A stretch of 64,000 nt of DNA from DAIPKP01 sp964545875 (GCA_964545875.1 CAZJHH010000007.1:62001-126000), one strand, 5' to 3'; counted from the first letter of the stretch, positions 1-9,155 are shown. The notes: generated by a model from the letters alone, not told the origin. Numbers and translations: made by a program.

Positions 1-717
1 ATGGACCTGCTTCTCATCGACGACATTCAGTTTCTCGCCAACAAGGAGAGCACCCAGGAGGAGTTTTTCCATACCTTCAACAGCCTCTACGACGCGAAAA
101 AGCAGATCGTCATCAGTTCGGACAGGCCCCCGAAGGAAATTCAGAGCATCGAGGAACGCCTGGTAAGCCGCTTCGAATGGGGACTCGTGATGGATATCCA
201 GCCTCCGGATCTGGAGACCCGAATCGCCATTCTCAAGAAAAAAGCGGAATTTAGAAATTTCGTGGTTCCCGACGAGGTGGTGTACTTCCTTGCCCAAAAC
301 ATCCCCAGCAACATCCGGGAGCTGGAGGGAGCCCTCAACCGTACCATGGCCTGTGCCCAGCTCAGCTCCGAACCCATCACCACGGAGAACGTGGCAAACT
401 GGCTCAAGGACACCCTCCGGACCATTTCGAAGGATCCCGTTACCATCGAACGAATTCAGGAGCTGGTGAGCGAAGCCTTTAACGTAAAGCTTGACGACCT
501 GGCGGGAAACAAGCGTACCGCAGATATCGCCCTGGCCCGGCAGGCAGCCATGTATCTCGCCAGGGAGATGACCGACGCCAGTCTTCAGCAGATCGGAAGA
601 GCCTTCAAGAAAAAGGATCACACCACGGTACTCCACGCCTGCCGGCGAATCGAAGAGCTCACCAAGAGCGATCTTCATGTGCACAAGCTGGTGGATGCGG
701 TCCGGAATAAGCTGTAG
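1..717 (+). CDS. dnaA: Chromosomal replication initiator DnaA (C-terminal part, 5' end outside window)
   Basis: DnaA binds DnaA boxes at oriC, opens the duplex and recruits the helicase. Only the last 238 residues are present. The ATG at base 1 is an internal Met just before the Walker B motif LLLIDDIQF, so domains I and II and the Walker A half of the AAA+ module lie upstream of the window (full-length family members are about 440-470 aa). Visible features are Walker B, the arginine-finger box SRFEWG (around residue 57), the sensor II segment NIRELEGALNR and the domain IV helix-turn-helix ending in the DnaA signature IGRAFKKKDHTTVLHACRR. The stop TAG is at 715-717. dnaN follows on the same strand after 221 bases with degenerate DnaA boxes, the usual arrangement. 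Confidence 0.97.
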   Translation: MDLLLIDDIQFLANKESTQEEFFHTFNSLYDAKKQIVISSDRPPKEIQSIEERLVSRFEWGLVMDIQPPDLETRIAILKKKAEFRNFVVPDEVVYFLAQNIPSNIRELEGALNRTMACAQLSSEPITTENVANWLKDTLRTISKDPVTIERIQELVSEAFNVKLDDLAGNKRTADIALARQAAMYLAREMTDASLQQIGRAFKKKDHTTVLHACRRIEELTKSDLHVHKLVDAVRNKL

Positions 718-735
718 AAAGTATGTGTTTTCTTT

Positions 736-874
736 TGTGGATATGTAGGGGCTTTTCCGATTTCCCCAAAAATATGTGTATAGAGTGTACAACTTCTCAT
801 GTATTTCCACAAAGATATGCACGGCGGAACTTCTTTCAGCCCTAGAAGAAAACTCTTTATACACCGTATCCACA
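736..874. promoter_or_regulatory. Degenerate DnaA-box cluster between dnaA and dnaN
   Basis: Five sequences are one base away from TTATCCACA, TTATACACA or TTWTNCACA: TGTGGATAT at 736-744 (minus), TGTGTATAG at 775-783 (minus), ATTTCCACA at 803-811 (plus), TTATACACC at 857-865 (plus) and GTATCCACA at 866-874 (plus). None is a perfect consensus box. They could serve DnaA autoregulation or be part of a bipartite origin. No gene is visible in 718-938. Confidence 0.5.
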
Positions 875-938
875 CCACCTGCTACTATTACTTCTTATTT
901 TCAATATCTAGATATACTGTGAAAGGACGGAGATCCTC

Positions 939-2150
939 TTGAAGTTGACCATCCATAAACCGGACTTTATCAAGCGATGGAACATGGCGGAACGCATCAC
1001 CAGCTCCTCCAACGCTATTCCCAGCCTCGGAGGGATCCTCTGTACCCTTCATGAAGGAAACGTTTTTCTTCACGCCACGGACTTGAAAACTTCCTTTACC
1101 TGTTTGGCGGAGGGAGTTTCTCTCGAGAATTCGGAGGAGGGCCGAGTTATCTTTCCCACCAAGGTAGTGGGAGATCTTTTCAAAAAAGCTCCTTCCGAAA
1201 CCTTTACGGTATCTGTGGAAAACGAAAAGGCCCTTATGAAATCGGGGAAAAATGTCTATCGCTTTACCACCTATCCCGTGGAGGATTTTCCCAAAATTCC
1301 TTCGGCAGAACAGGCCCGGCCTCTTTGTAAAATTTTATTAAAGGATCTTGCACGTCTCATCGAGGAGGGATCCTTTGCGGGGTCCGTGGGAGAAGAATAT
1401 CCTCAGTACCTCAGCGGGGTTTCTCTGCGAATTCGGGATCATCGGATAACCTTGGCGAGTACGGATATTCGAAGAATTACCCTTTCCCGGGCTTTTCTCG
1501 AGGACGTATACGAAGAGGACGTGGATGTGGTGCTTCCCGTAAAGGGACTCCGGGAACTCCAGAGGGTGGTGGCCATGATGGATGATCAGGAGAGCGTGGT
1601 GGAGCTCCTGATGGACGATACCCAGGTTTTTTGCCGAGTGGAGAACGTGGTGCTTTCGCTTTTGCGCATGGATGTGCGTTTTCCCCCTTATGAAAATCTT
1701 TTGGAACGGGCACGAACTACCTGGATGGTGACGGAGCGTACTCTTCTGCTGAATGCCATGGAACGTTTGGATGTTCTCGTTCGGGACGGTACCCGGATGG
1801 TGATTTTTCAGTTTTCCCCCGCCGGAGAGTGCACCATGGCGGCATTTTCTCCGAATGTGGGGGCTGCGGTGGAGCACGTGGCGGGAGAGATCGACGGAGA
1901 ACCTCTGCAGCTTGCGTTCAACTCCCGTTTCTTGCTGGACGGCCTCAAGGCCCTTCACGGAGAGATGGTGCAGTTTTCCCTTAATGGATCCACGGGGCAG
2001 CTCACCATGTTTCGCCCCGATGATGAAAACTATCGGTATGTGGTGATGCCCATCGATTTGCAGCAGCAGGATCACGAACGCTTCCGCCGGGATATGCTTT
2101 CCGTTCAGGAGGAAAAGGATGGTTATTTCGAAGAAGTTTCCGAAGAGTGA
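939..2150 (+). CDS. dnaN: DNA polymerase III subunit beta (sliding clamp)
   Basis: The beta clamp forms a dimeric ring that tethers DNA polymerase III to DNA and docks many repair proteins. The 403-aa protein begins MKLTIHKPDFIKRW, keeps the typical SNAIPSLGGILCTLHEGNV segment of domain 1, and runs through three topologically similar clamp domains. The end, HERFRRDMLSVQEEKDGYFEEVSEE-like and acidic, extends past the usual MPM/MPI C-terminus (MPIDLQQ near residue 370), giving about 30 extra acidic residues. The start is TTG at 939-941 behind the RBS AAAGGACGGAG. recF follows 16 bases downstream, so the two are probably co-transcribed. Confidence 0.96.
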   Translation: MKLTIHKPDFIKRWNMAERITSSSNAIPSLGGILCTLHEGNVFLHATDLKTSFTCLAEGVSLENSEEGRVIFPTKVVGDLFKKAPSETFTVSVENEKALMKSGKNVYRFTTYPVEDFPKIPSAEQARPLCKILLKDLARLIEEGSFAGSVGEEYPQYLSGVSLRIRDHRITLASTDIRRITLSRAFLEDVYEEDVDVVLPVKGLRELQRVVAMMDDQESVVELLMDDTQVFCRVENVVLSLLRMDVRFPPYENLLERARTTWMVTERTLLLNAMERLDVLVRDGTRMVIFQFSPAGECTMAAFSPNVGAAVEHVAGEIDGEPLQLAFNSRFLLDGLKALHGEMVQFSLNGSTGQLTMFRPDDENYRYVVMPIDLQQQDHERFRRDMLSVQEEKDGYFEEVSEE

Positions 2151-2166
2151 TTTCTTCGCCTGACCG

Positions 2167-3228
2167 ATGTATCTCAGTTCTCTCGAATTACGACGGTTCA
2201 GAAATCTTCATGACGGAAGGTACGCCTTTTCTCCGGGGCTTACCCTCATACGGGGAGAGAACGGGGCGGGAAAGACCAATCTTCTGGAGGCGCTTTCCCT
2301 TCTTACCGGATGGGGCACCTTTCCGGGACGAAAGGTAGGGGATGTTCCCCGGTGGAATTCTTCCGAGAAAGCCTTTTTGGGAGCTCGGTTCGAGGAGGAA
2401 TATTTCCTGGAAGTGAAGAGCGAGGTGGGAAGACAGAATCTTCTTCGGTGTGGCTCCCGGCGTTGTACCGCCGGAGATGTTCGCTCCCGGATTTCGGCAC
2501 TTTTTTTTCTTCCCTCGGATATGGAGCTGGTGGAAGGATCTTCTTCGGTACGCCGCCGTTTTTGCAATCGCCTTTGTGCCCTTCTTCACCCCCATTACGC
2601 GGAAAAACTTTACGAGTATAAAAGGCTGCATCGGCAGAAAACGTCTCTTCTTCGGCAGGGCCGGAGCACTTCCGGAGTGGACCGCCTTCTCATTCCTTCC
2701 GGAGCATGGCTTTGGGAGATTCGAGAAAAGGCATTGAAGCTTTTCGTGAGTAGAGGACTTTCTTCGGTGGGATCCATGCTTTCTTCTCCAGTGCGGGTAA
2801 CCCTTCTTCGAGGGGGTGGAGGATTGCACGAGAATCCTCGGGAGGATTTCGCCCAAAGCCTGGAGTGTCACGCTCGGGAAGAACGCCGAAGGGGCCGGGT
2901 TCTCCTGGGGCCTTCCGGGGATGATCTGCTTCTGGAGGTCGGGGAGCGCCCCGCTTCGGTGGTGCTGAGCCGGGGACAGCGACGCCGGCTTGCCCTGGCT
3001 CTTATGCTCGGCATGGGATATCTCGTGGAGGCTTCGTGCCGCCGGAAACCCCTCTTTGTACTGGACGAAGTAACGGCGGAACTCGATATACCCGGACGAT
3101 CCCTTCTTTTCGAAGCCCTCGAGGCTCCGCAGTGGCAGGTTCTGGCAGCTACTGCGGAACCCTTTTGGAAGGACTGGCCCGGAAGAGTCCGCTCGCTTCG
3201 GGAAGGGGTTCTTTCCGAGGAAGAGTAA
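2167..3228 (+). CDS. recF: DNA replication/repair ATPase RecF
   Basis: RecF is an SMC-like ATPase that loads RecA at single-strand gaps through RecOR. The 353-aa protein starts MYLSSLELRRFRNL, has Walker A GENGAGKTN at about residues 35-43, an ABC-type signature region LSRGQRRRLALAL near 270, and Walker B PLFVLDEVTAELD near 298. Length is normal for the family. The ATG at 2167 sits 16 bases after the dnaN stop, consistent with a dnaN-recF operon. Confidence 0.95.
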   Translation: MYLSSLELRRFRNLHDGRYAFSPGLTLIRGENGAGKTNLLEALSLLTGWGTFPGRKVGDVPRWNSSEKAFLGARFEEEYFLEVKSEVGRQNLLRCGSRRCTAGDVRSRISALFFLPSDMELVEGSSSVRRRFCNRLCALLHPHYAEKLYEYKRLHRQKTSLLRQGRSTSGVDRLLIPSGAWLWEIREKALKLFVSRGLSSVGSMLSSPVRVTLLRGGGGLHENPREDFAQSLECHAREERRRGRVLLGPSGDDLLLEVGERPASVVLSRGQRRRLALALMLGMGYLVEASCRRKPLFVLDEVTAELDIPGRSLLFEALEAPQWQVLAATAEPFWKDWPGRVRSLREGVLSEEE

Positions 3229-3334
3229 AAGCCTTGCCGGAAGCATCTTCGGAAGAGGGGCCGACAGCATCTCCGGGGTGCTCTACGGCATAATTTATTT
3301 TTTAATGAAATATATAAAGGAAGATGACTATTCC

Positions 3335-5209
3335 ATGCCCCAAGAATACGATGTAATCGTTGTAGGAGGAGGCCATGCGGGATGTGAAGCCGCCCTGAGC
3401 GCTGCCCGAATGGGATGTGCCACCCTCATGATCAATCTTTCCCTGGATAATGCGGCTCTCATGGCGTGTAATCCCTCCATCGGAGGCCCCGCCAAGGGAC
3501 ATCTTACCCGGGAAATCGATGCCCTGGGAGGAGAGCAGGCCCGGGCCACGGATGCTTCCACCCTGCATATCCGGTGGCTCAATACCTCCAAGGGGCCTGC
3601 GGTGCGCTGTCTTCGTTCTCAGTGCGACATGCGGCGCTATACGGGATATTTCATGGCGCTTCTCGAACGGGAGCCGAACCTCTCGGTCTTTCAGGCTCTG
3701 GTGACGGATCTTCTCGTGGAAAATGGCACCGTTCGGGGAGTACGAACCCGGATGGGAATTTCCTTTTCGGCCCCTCGGGTGATTCTCACCACTGGCACCT
3801 ACCTGGGAGGAAAGGTGCACATCGGGCTTTCGAGCTTCGATTCAGGCCCTCTGGGAGAGATGCCCGCCCTGGGACTTACCGCTTCTCTCCGACGGGAGGG
3901 TTTCGAGATGGTGCGCATGAAAACCGGCACTCCTCCCCGCATAGCGGCGCATACCGTGGATTGGAAATCCCTGGATGCCCAGGAGAGCGCCGAGGAGCCT
4001 CTCTGCTTCTCCCACTGGAACGAAGGAAAACGCTACTCCGGCGTTGCATGCTATCTTACCCGGAGTACCCCGGAGACGCACGAAATTATCCGGGAGAATC
4101 TGGATCGCTCTCCCCTCTATACAGGGGTTATCGAGGGAGTGGGGCCCCGGTACTGTCCCTCCATCGAAGACCGGGTGGTGCGCTTTCCCGACCGGGAGGG
4201 GCATCAGGTTTTTCTGGAGCCCGTGGCGAAGGATAGCGTGGAGATCTACATGCAGAACTTTTCCAGCAGCCTTCCCTTCGATGCCCAGGAAAAGATGGTC
4301 CATTCCCTCCGGGGATGCGAAAAGGCGTGGATTCTGCGTCCCGCCTATGCCATCGAATACGATATGATGCCCCCCACCCAGCTTACGGGATGGCTGGAAA
4401 CCAAGAAAATCCGAGGGCTCTTCTGCGCGGGGCAGATCAACGGTACCTCGGGATACGAGGAGGCTGCCGCCCAGGGGCTTTTGGCGGGGATCAACGCGGT
4501 GCTCACGCTTCGGGGAGAGGAGCCTCTGCTTATCGAACGTTCCCGGGGATACATGGGGGTTCTCGTGGACGATCTCGTTACCCGGGGAACCAAAGAACCC
4601 TATCGTATGCTTACGAGCCGCTGCGAATACCGTCTTCTTCTGCGGCATGACAATGCGGATACCCGGCTTGCTCCTCTGGGACGAAAACTGGGATTGATCG
4701 GGGATGATCAATGGAAGGTGCTTCAGGAACGATGGAAGTGCCTCGAAGAGGAGCGGGAGCGGCTCCGGAAAACCCGAATTTCTCCTACCCCCGGGGTAAA
4801 TCAGGTGCTTGTCCGGGAGGGAAGCATTCCCCTGGATGAACCCTGTACTGCGGAGGAACTTCTTCGGCGCCCCGAGATTTCCTACGATGCGGTGGCTCAG
4901 CTGGCTCCTCCGGCGGAACCCCTCTCCGAAGAGATCCGCCGTCGGGCGGAGGTGGAGATCAAGTACGAGGGATATATCGCCAAGCAGCTTCGTCAGGTGG
5001 AGCGTATGGAAAAGATGGAGCATTTCCGCATTCCCCGGGAGTTCGACTACACTTCCGTAAAAGGGCTTCTTTCGGAGAGCCGTCAGAAGCTGCAAGAGCT
5101 TTGTCCCGCCACTCTGGGGCAGGCGAAGCGCATTTCCGGAGTGACTCCCGCGGACGTACAGCTTTTGTGGATTGCCCTGGAAGCTCATCGTCGAGGAAAT
5201 CGTGGCTAA
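3335..5209 (+). CDS. mnmG: tRNA uridine-5-carboxymethylaminomethyl(34) synthesis enzyme MnmG
   Basis: MnmG (GidA) is the FAD and NADH-dependent partner of MnmE; together they modify U34 in the wobble position of several tRNAs. The 624-aa protein has the FAD-binding GGGHAGCEAA motif at its N-terminus, MACNPSIGGPAKGHL, the family block GPRYCPSIEDR and the C-terminal helical domain that docks MnmE. I chose ATG 3335 rather than the in-frame ATG 57 bases upstream because AAAGGAAG lies 11-12 bases before it and the protein then starts MPQEYDVIVVGGG, as in homologues. MnmE is not in this window. The stop overlaps the next gene. Confidence 0.95.
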   Translation: MPQEYDVIVVGGGHAGCEAALSAARMGCATLMINLSLDNAALMACNPSIGGPAKGHLTREIDALGGEQARATDASTLHIRWLNTSKGPAVRCLRSQCDMRRYTGYFMALLEREPNLSVFQALVTDLLVENGTVRGVRTRMGISFSAPRVILTTGTYLGGKVHIGLSSFDSGPLGEMPALGLTASLRREGFEMVRMKTGTPPRIAAHTVDWKSLDAQESAEEPLCFSHWNEGKRYSGVACYLTRSTPETHEIIRENLDRSPLYTGVIEGVGPRYCPSIEDRVVRFPDREGHQVFLEPVAKDSVEIYMQNFSSSLPFDAQEKMVHSLRGCEKAWILRPAYAIEYDMMPPTQLTGWLETKKIRGLFCAGQINGTSGYEEAAAQGLLAGINAVLTLRGEEPLLIERSRGYMGVLVDDLVTRGTKEPYRMLTSRCEYRLLLRHDNADTRLAPLGRKLGLIGDDQWKVLQERWKCLEEERERLRKTRISPTPGVNQVLVREGSIPLDEPCTAEELLRRPEISYDAVAQLAPPAEPLSEEIRRRAEVEIKYEGYIAKQLRQVERMEKMEHFRIPREFDYTSVKGLLSESRQKLQELCPATLGQAKRISGVTPADVQLLWIALEAHRRGNRG

Positions 5210-5687
5210 AAATCCCCGATTTTTCGGAGCCACCCCCCTGCACCAGCTTCTTTGGAAGACCCTTCCTCCCGAGGTTCGGGGAGAGCTTTTTCTGCGGGAT
5301 ATCCGGGAGGCCTGGGAACGGCTTGTGGAAGGCCCCCTGGGAAAGTGTACCGCCCCTCTCAAAATTCGGGAAACCGTTCTCTTCGTGGTGGCAGCTCATC
5401 CTCCGGGAGCTCAGGAAATGCAGTTTCAGGAACGGATAATTCTTCGAAAGATCAACCGGGAATTTTCTCTGGAACTCTCCCGGATGCGGATAAGCGTGGG
5501 AAATCTTCCTCCCAGAGAAATTTTCCGGGAAGATCCCGAAGCCCCGCGAAGAAAGATCTCCTACTCCCTCTCCCGGGAGGAGATCCGGCAGGAAGAAAAG
5601 AACTTCGACCTTTCATCGGAAAACGAAAATCTTCAGCGTTCTCTGGCGGAACTTCGGGTAATTTATAAAAAACGTTTCGGAAAATAG
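5202..5687 (+). CDS. dciA: DciA-like (DUF721) replicative helicase-operator protein
   Basis: DUF721/DciA proteins assist loading of the replicative helicase DnaB in bacteria without DnaC or DnaI. The 161-aa product has the DUF721 core near the N-terminus (residues about 5-95): a helical segment around TPLHQLLWKTLP, then the conserved strand block AWERLVEGPLGKCTAPLKI with LFVVAAHPPGAQEMQF. The tail after residue 100 is charged and probably disordered. GTG at 5202 is preceded by GAGG five bases upstream and overlaps the mnmG stop (GTGGCTAA); a TTG at 5172 in the same frame is possible but lacks an RBS. Position after dnaA-dnaN-recF-mnmG supports a replication role. Confidence 0.8.
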   Translation: MAKNPRFFGATPLHQLLWKTLPPEVRGELFLRDIREAWERLVEGPLGKCTAPLKIRETVLFVVAAHPPGAQEMQFQERIILRKINREFSLELSRMRISVGNLPPREIFREDPEAPRRKISYSLSREEIRQEEKNFDLSSENENLQRSLAELRVIYKKRFGK

Positions 5688-5842
5688 CCTTTATTCTGGT
5701 ATTTGTCCTCTTTTGAGGTATACTGGAATGCGACGTTTTGTAGGCTGCAGCACCTCTTCAGAAGCTTCCCGGACACGGGGAAAAACAAAAAAAGCGGAGA
5801 GTGCGGAGAGTCTAACGACACTGTGAAAAGAGGGAGAATGTA

Positions 5843-6910
5843 TTGAACTATCCTGTACTGAACTTGGGGAAACACCAGCCGAAATATCCTCTCATCCAGG
5901 GAGGGATGGGGGTTAAAATTTCGGGAGCACAACTCGCAGGAGCCGTGGCGAAAGCGGGAGGCGTGGGAACCATCGCCAGCGTGGGCCTTGCCTGCGATTC
6001 CCCCCACTATACGGGGAGAAACTATTTCGAAGCCAACAGTAAAGCTCTGGCGGAAGCTCTTGCGGAGGCCCGGAGAATCGCTCCTTTGGGAATTATCGCG
6101 GTAAACTGCATGACCGCCCTGACGGATTTCGTGGATCACGTGCGCACCGCCTGCGAAAACGGTGTAAACGCCATCATTTCCGGAGCGGGACTTCCCCTGA
6201 ACCTTCCGGAGCTTACCAAGGACTTTCCCGATGTGGCCCTGCTTCCCATCGTAAGTTCCCTTCGGGCTCTCAAGATTATCGTCAAGAAGTGGTCTCGCAG
6301 CTATGACCGTCTTCCCGATGCCATCGTGGTGGAAACTCCCCTCCATGCGGGAGGACACTTGGGAGCCACCAAAATGTCCCAGGTGGAGGATCCGGATTTC
6401 TCCCTGGAGACGGTGATTCCGGAGATCATCGAATATCTTCGGAACGAAGTGAAGGTAGACATTCCCGTCATCGGTGCCGGAGGCATCTGGGATCACGGGG
6501 ATATGATGCGGGTCTTCGAGCTTGGTGCGAAGGGAGTCCAGGTGGGAACCCGCTTCGCCTGCGCCGAAGAGGGGGATGCAAGCCTTCGGTTCAAGCAGGC
6601 CTATGTCGATGCCACCGAGGAGGATGTGGTGCTTATCAAGAGCCCCGTGGGCATTCCCGGAAGGGCTATCCGCAATCCCTTCGTGGCGCGGTATCTTGAG
6701 GGAGACGTAGAAAGCAAGCCCTGTATAGCCAACTGCCTTACCCACTGCTCCTATCGAAACGACCGCACCGCATTCTGTATAGCCCAGGCCTTGGTGGACG
6801 GCTACCAGGGAGATTGGGAACACGGTCTCTTTTTCTGTGGGGATAACGTGCATAAATGTACGAAAATCGAAAAGGTGGAGGAGATTTTCCGAGATTTCTT
6901 TCCCGCCTAG
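5843..6910 (+). CDS. NAD(P)H-dependent flavin oxidoreductase / nitronate monooxygenase family
   Basis: A 355-aa TIM-barrel flavoprotein of the nitronate monooxygenase / 2-nitropropane dioxygenase / FabK family. It starts NYPVLNLGKHQPKYPLIQGG, with the substrate-loop IQGGMGVKIS typical of the family, then PVIGAGGIWDHGDMMRV and GAKGVQVGTRFACAEE, which are the FMN phosphate-binding glycine loops. The C-terminus is Cys-rich (CIANCLTHC) and ends with a segment seen in the anaerobic branch of the family. Specific substrate cannot be told; FabK-type enoyl-ACP reductase, nitronate oxidation or other FMN reductions are all possible. TTG start at 5843, RBS AGGGAG at 5830-5835. It is transcribed alone or with the next gene, separated by a hairpin. 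Confidence 0.85.
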   Translation: MNYPVLNLGKHQPKYPLIQGGMGVKISGAQLAGAVAKAGGVGTIASVGLACDSPHYTGRNYFEANSKALAEALAEARRIAPLGIIAVNCMTALTDFVDHVRTACENGVNAIISGAGLPLNLPELTKDFPDVALLPIVSSLRALKIIVKKWSRSYDRLPDAIVVETPLHAGGHLGATKMSQVEDPDFSLETVIPEIIEYLRNEVKVDIPVIGAGGIWDHGDMMRVFELGAKGVQVGTRFACAEEGDASLRFKQAYVDATEEDVVLIKSPVGIPGRAIRNPFVARYLEGDVESKPCIANCLTHCSYRNDRTAFCIAQALVDGYQGDWEHGLFFCGDNVHKCTKIEKVEEIFRDFFPA

Positions 6911-6947
6911 CCAGGATACAGTACGGGAAGAATGTTCCGAGAAGTTT

Positions 6948-6989
6948 GGGGAAAAGTAGGAAAAGTCCTTATGTGTCCTACTTTTCCCC
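6948..6989 (+). terminator. Hairpin after the flavin oxidoreductase gene
   Basis: GGGGAAAAGTAGGA (6948-6961) pairs perfectly with TCCTACTTTTCCCC (6976-6989), a 14-bp stem with a 14-base loop. The T-rich arm replaces a separate T-tail, so termination is likely but not certain. Confidence 0.5.
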
Positions 6990-7115
6990 GGCGGAATATC
7001 CCGAACTCCTCCTTGCGAGCCGGGACCATCTCCCCCTTTTTGAAGATCTGAAAAGGTATTATGCTACAGGCAGTACGAGCCTGCGTCTGGCATACGATAA
7101 AGGAGGGGATGCGGT

Positions 7116-8072
7116 TTGGCACAATCCATGAACCTCGATTCCGCGGAATATAACGTATTCAAGGCCTTCTGGGGATATGTTCTCATTCGTCATCACGAGG
7201 GATACGAAACCCTTCTGTATGCGGGGGTTCTTACCAAAGGAAGTCTGCGCTCCTTCGTAACCTGGCAGGGAGATCCCGAGGAGTTCGGCATTACCATAAA
7301 GGATGAAGCTCCTCTCCAGACCATGCTGGAGCATATCGAAACGCTTTCCGATAATGCCCCTTCTCCGGAAAACAATCTCTACGTCCAGAGCCTCAGGAAG
7401 TACTGTACCGACAAGCTCTGGATGGTGAAGTTCCGCCGGGACGATGCGGATACGGTGATACGCCATCAGCTTCAGGACTATCTTTACGAAAGAACCCAGA
7501 GCCACTGTATCGTCTTCGTCCGGGTTCGCCCGGACGTGGGAGTGAAAGAGCTTGAGGAATTTCCGAAGTTTTTCACGGATCCCCTCTTTCAAAAGGAGGA
7601 GCCCCAGGAAGAAACCTTCGGAGAGGATGCGCTTTTCGAGGAAGATCTCGAAGAACTCAAAGAAGAGGAAGGATCCCTTCAGGTGCGGATTTCCTGCTCT
7701 CCCGTGGTGGATCCCATCCGGGGCGTTCCTGCGGGAGAGGTTCTTCCGGGAGATATCGTCTGGGTGCACCTCAAGGAAGATTCGGTGATCTACAACCTTC
7801 TCCGGAGCAAGGTTCCCGATTTTTCGGGAATCACCGAAGGGGTGGTGGAGAATTTCGTTTCCCGGGATGGCCGCAAGATGATGCATCTCCGGATATCCGA
7901 GGGCATTTTCGGCCAGTGCGTGGTGCGGGAGCATGTACGGATAAAGACGCTTCGCCATGGCATTCCCGCTATGCCGGGAAAGCCTCCCTCCCAGGAAAAG
8001 ATGTGGTTTCTCCTCACCGGATTCATTCTCATTCTTCTCGCCTTTCTCTTGGTAATCATAAAGGTTTTCTAA
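7116..8072 (+). CDS. Unknown tail-anchored protein with acidic linker
   Basis: I do not recognise this 318-aa protein. It has an N-terminal globular region (1-150) containing FWGYVLIRHHEGYETLLYAG, an acidic stretch rich in Glu between about 168 and 190, a second beta-rich region (about 190-285) with PAGEVLPGDIVWVHLKEDS resembling an OB/SH3-like or TRAM-like barrel, and one hydrophobic helix (MWFLLTGFILILLAFLLVIIK) at the extreme C-terminus. No signal peptide is seen, so most of it should face the cytoplasm with the C-terminus in the membrane. TTG at 7116 is preceded by AAGGAGGGG with 7-base spacing. It sits 54 bases before homoserine dehydrogenase, probably in the same transcript. Confidence 0.75.
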   Translation: MAQSMNLDSAEYNVFKAFWGYVLIRHHEGYETLLYAGVLTKGSLRSFVTWQGDPEEFGITIKDEAPLQTMLEHIETLSDNAPSPENNLYVQSLRKYCTDKLWMVKFRRDDADTVIRHQLQDYLYERTQSHCIVFVRVRPDVGVKELEEFPKFFTDPLFQKEEPQEETFGEDALFEEDLEELKEEEGSLQVRISCSPVVDPIRGVPAGEVLPGDIVWVHLKEDSVIYNLLRSKVPDFSGITEGVVENFVSRDGRKMMHLRISEGIFGQCVVREHVRIKTLRHGIPAMPGKPPSQEKMWFLLTGFILILLAFLLVIIKVF

Positions 8073-8126
8073 AACATCTCCTATAACGACACGGCGGCAT
8101 TGCCCGGAAAGGAATCGTATATAAAC

Positions 8127-9155
8127 ATGAACATACGTGTGGGTCTCATCGGCTTCGGCAACGTGGGCCAGGGGTTTACCTCCCTTCTTCGAGACAAGGC
8201 TCCTCTTCTCCGGGAGGAGAGGGGATGCGACATATCCCTCTGTTTTATCGCGGGGCGTTCCAAGGGATCCGTCTATCTTCCCCAGGGAATTCCCCTGCAT
8301 AAGGCTCTGGAAATTTTCGCCGCCGCCGGTACTCTGGATGCAATTCCCGGAGAGCGGGTGGAGGATCCCCGGGATCTTCTGCGCCGTAAGGCGGTGGATG
8401 TCCTCGCCGAAGCGACTCCCACCAATCTCGAAACGGGGGAACCCGGGCTTTCCCACATCCGAGAAGCTCTGGAGCAGGGAATTTCGGTGACCACCACCAA
8501 CAAGGGGCCCATAGCTCTGGCGTGGAAAGAGCTCTCCTCTCTCGCCGAAAGCAGAAAAGCCCGGCTTCTCTGCGAGGGAACCGTCCTCAGCGGTACTCCG
8601 GCAATCAACTTCATTACCCGTACCCTCGCAGGCTGTACGGTGGAGAAGGTGACGGGAATTTTCAACGGCACCACGAACTACATGATCACCCGCATGGAGG
8701 AGGGTCTGGAGTATGAGGAGGCTCTTCGGGAAGCCCAGGATCTGGGATATGCCGAGGCAGATCCCACGGCGGACGTGGATGGATGGGATGCGGCGGTGAA
8801 GGTGGCCATTCTCGGAAAAATTCTTTTCGGAGCCTCTCTGGAGGTGCGGGAGATCGCCCCTCGGGGAATCCGGGAAATTTCGGGAAAAGATGTTCGGGAG
8901 GCTTTGAAGAAAGGAAAACGTATTCGTCTTCTGGGTACCCTGGGGCGAACTTCCTCGGGAGTTTTCGGCGAGGTGGCCCCTCGTATTCTGGAGGGGAATC
9001 ATCCTCTTTCCCGAGTGTGCGGAGCTTCCAACGCTCTGGTGGTAAGCACCGACGTGTTGGGAGATGTTTCCGTTACCGGGCCCGGAGCGGGACGCCGCGA
9101 AACGGGGCAGGCCCTTCTGGTTGACATACTGGATCTTGCTGGTAAAATGAAATAA
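8127..9155 (+). CDS. hom: Homoserine dehydrogenase (short form, no ACT domain)
   Basis: Catalyses NAD(P)-dependent interconversion of aspartate semialdehyde and homoserine, in threonine and methionine synthesis. The 342-aa product has an N-terminal Rossmann motif IRVGLIGFGNVGQGF, the substrate block ATPTNLETGEPG, the TTNKGPIALAWKEL segment and the homoserine-dehydrogenase signature around GIFNGTTNYMITRM with EADPTADVDGWDAAVK (Asp and Lys catalytic residues). The regulatory C-terminal ACT domain is absent, so feedback control by threonine through ACT is unlikely. ATG 8127 was chosen because the protein then starts MNIRVGLIGFG; GGAAAGGAA lies upstream with rather long spacing. TTG 8100 is an in-frame alternative. 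Confidence 0.92.
   Translation: MNIRVGLIGFGNVGQGFTSLLRDKAPLLREERGCDISLCFIAGRSKGSVYLPQGIPLHKALEIFAAAGTLDAIPGERVEDPRDLLRRKAVDVLAEATPTNLETGEPGLSHIREALEQGISVTTTNKGPIALAWKELSSLAESRKARLLCEGTVLSGTPAINFITRTLAGCTVEKVTGIFNGTTNYMITRMEEGLEYEEALREAQDLGYAEADPTADVDGWDAAVKVAILGKILFGASLEVREIAPRGIREISGKDVREALKKGKRIRLLGTLGRTSSGVFGEVAPRILEGNHPLSRVCGASNALVVSTDVLGDVSVTGPGAGRRETGQALLVDILDLAGKMK

Noticed and set aside
3278..3334. An earlier ATG for mnmG
   Set aside because: The sequence before 3335 is not conserved in the family and has no RBS.
3842..5362. A 506-codon minus-strand frame across mnmG
   Set aside because: Antisense of a highly conserved gene; no motifs.
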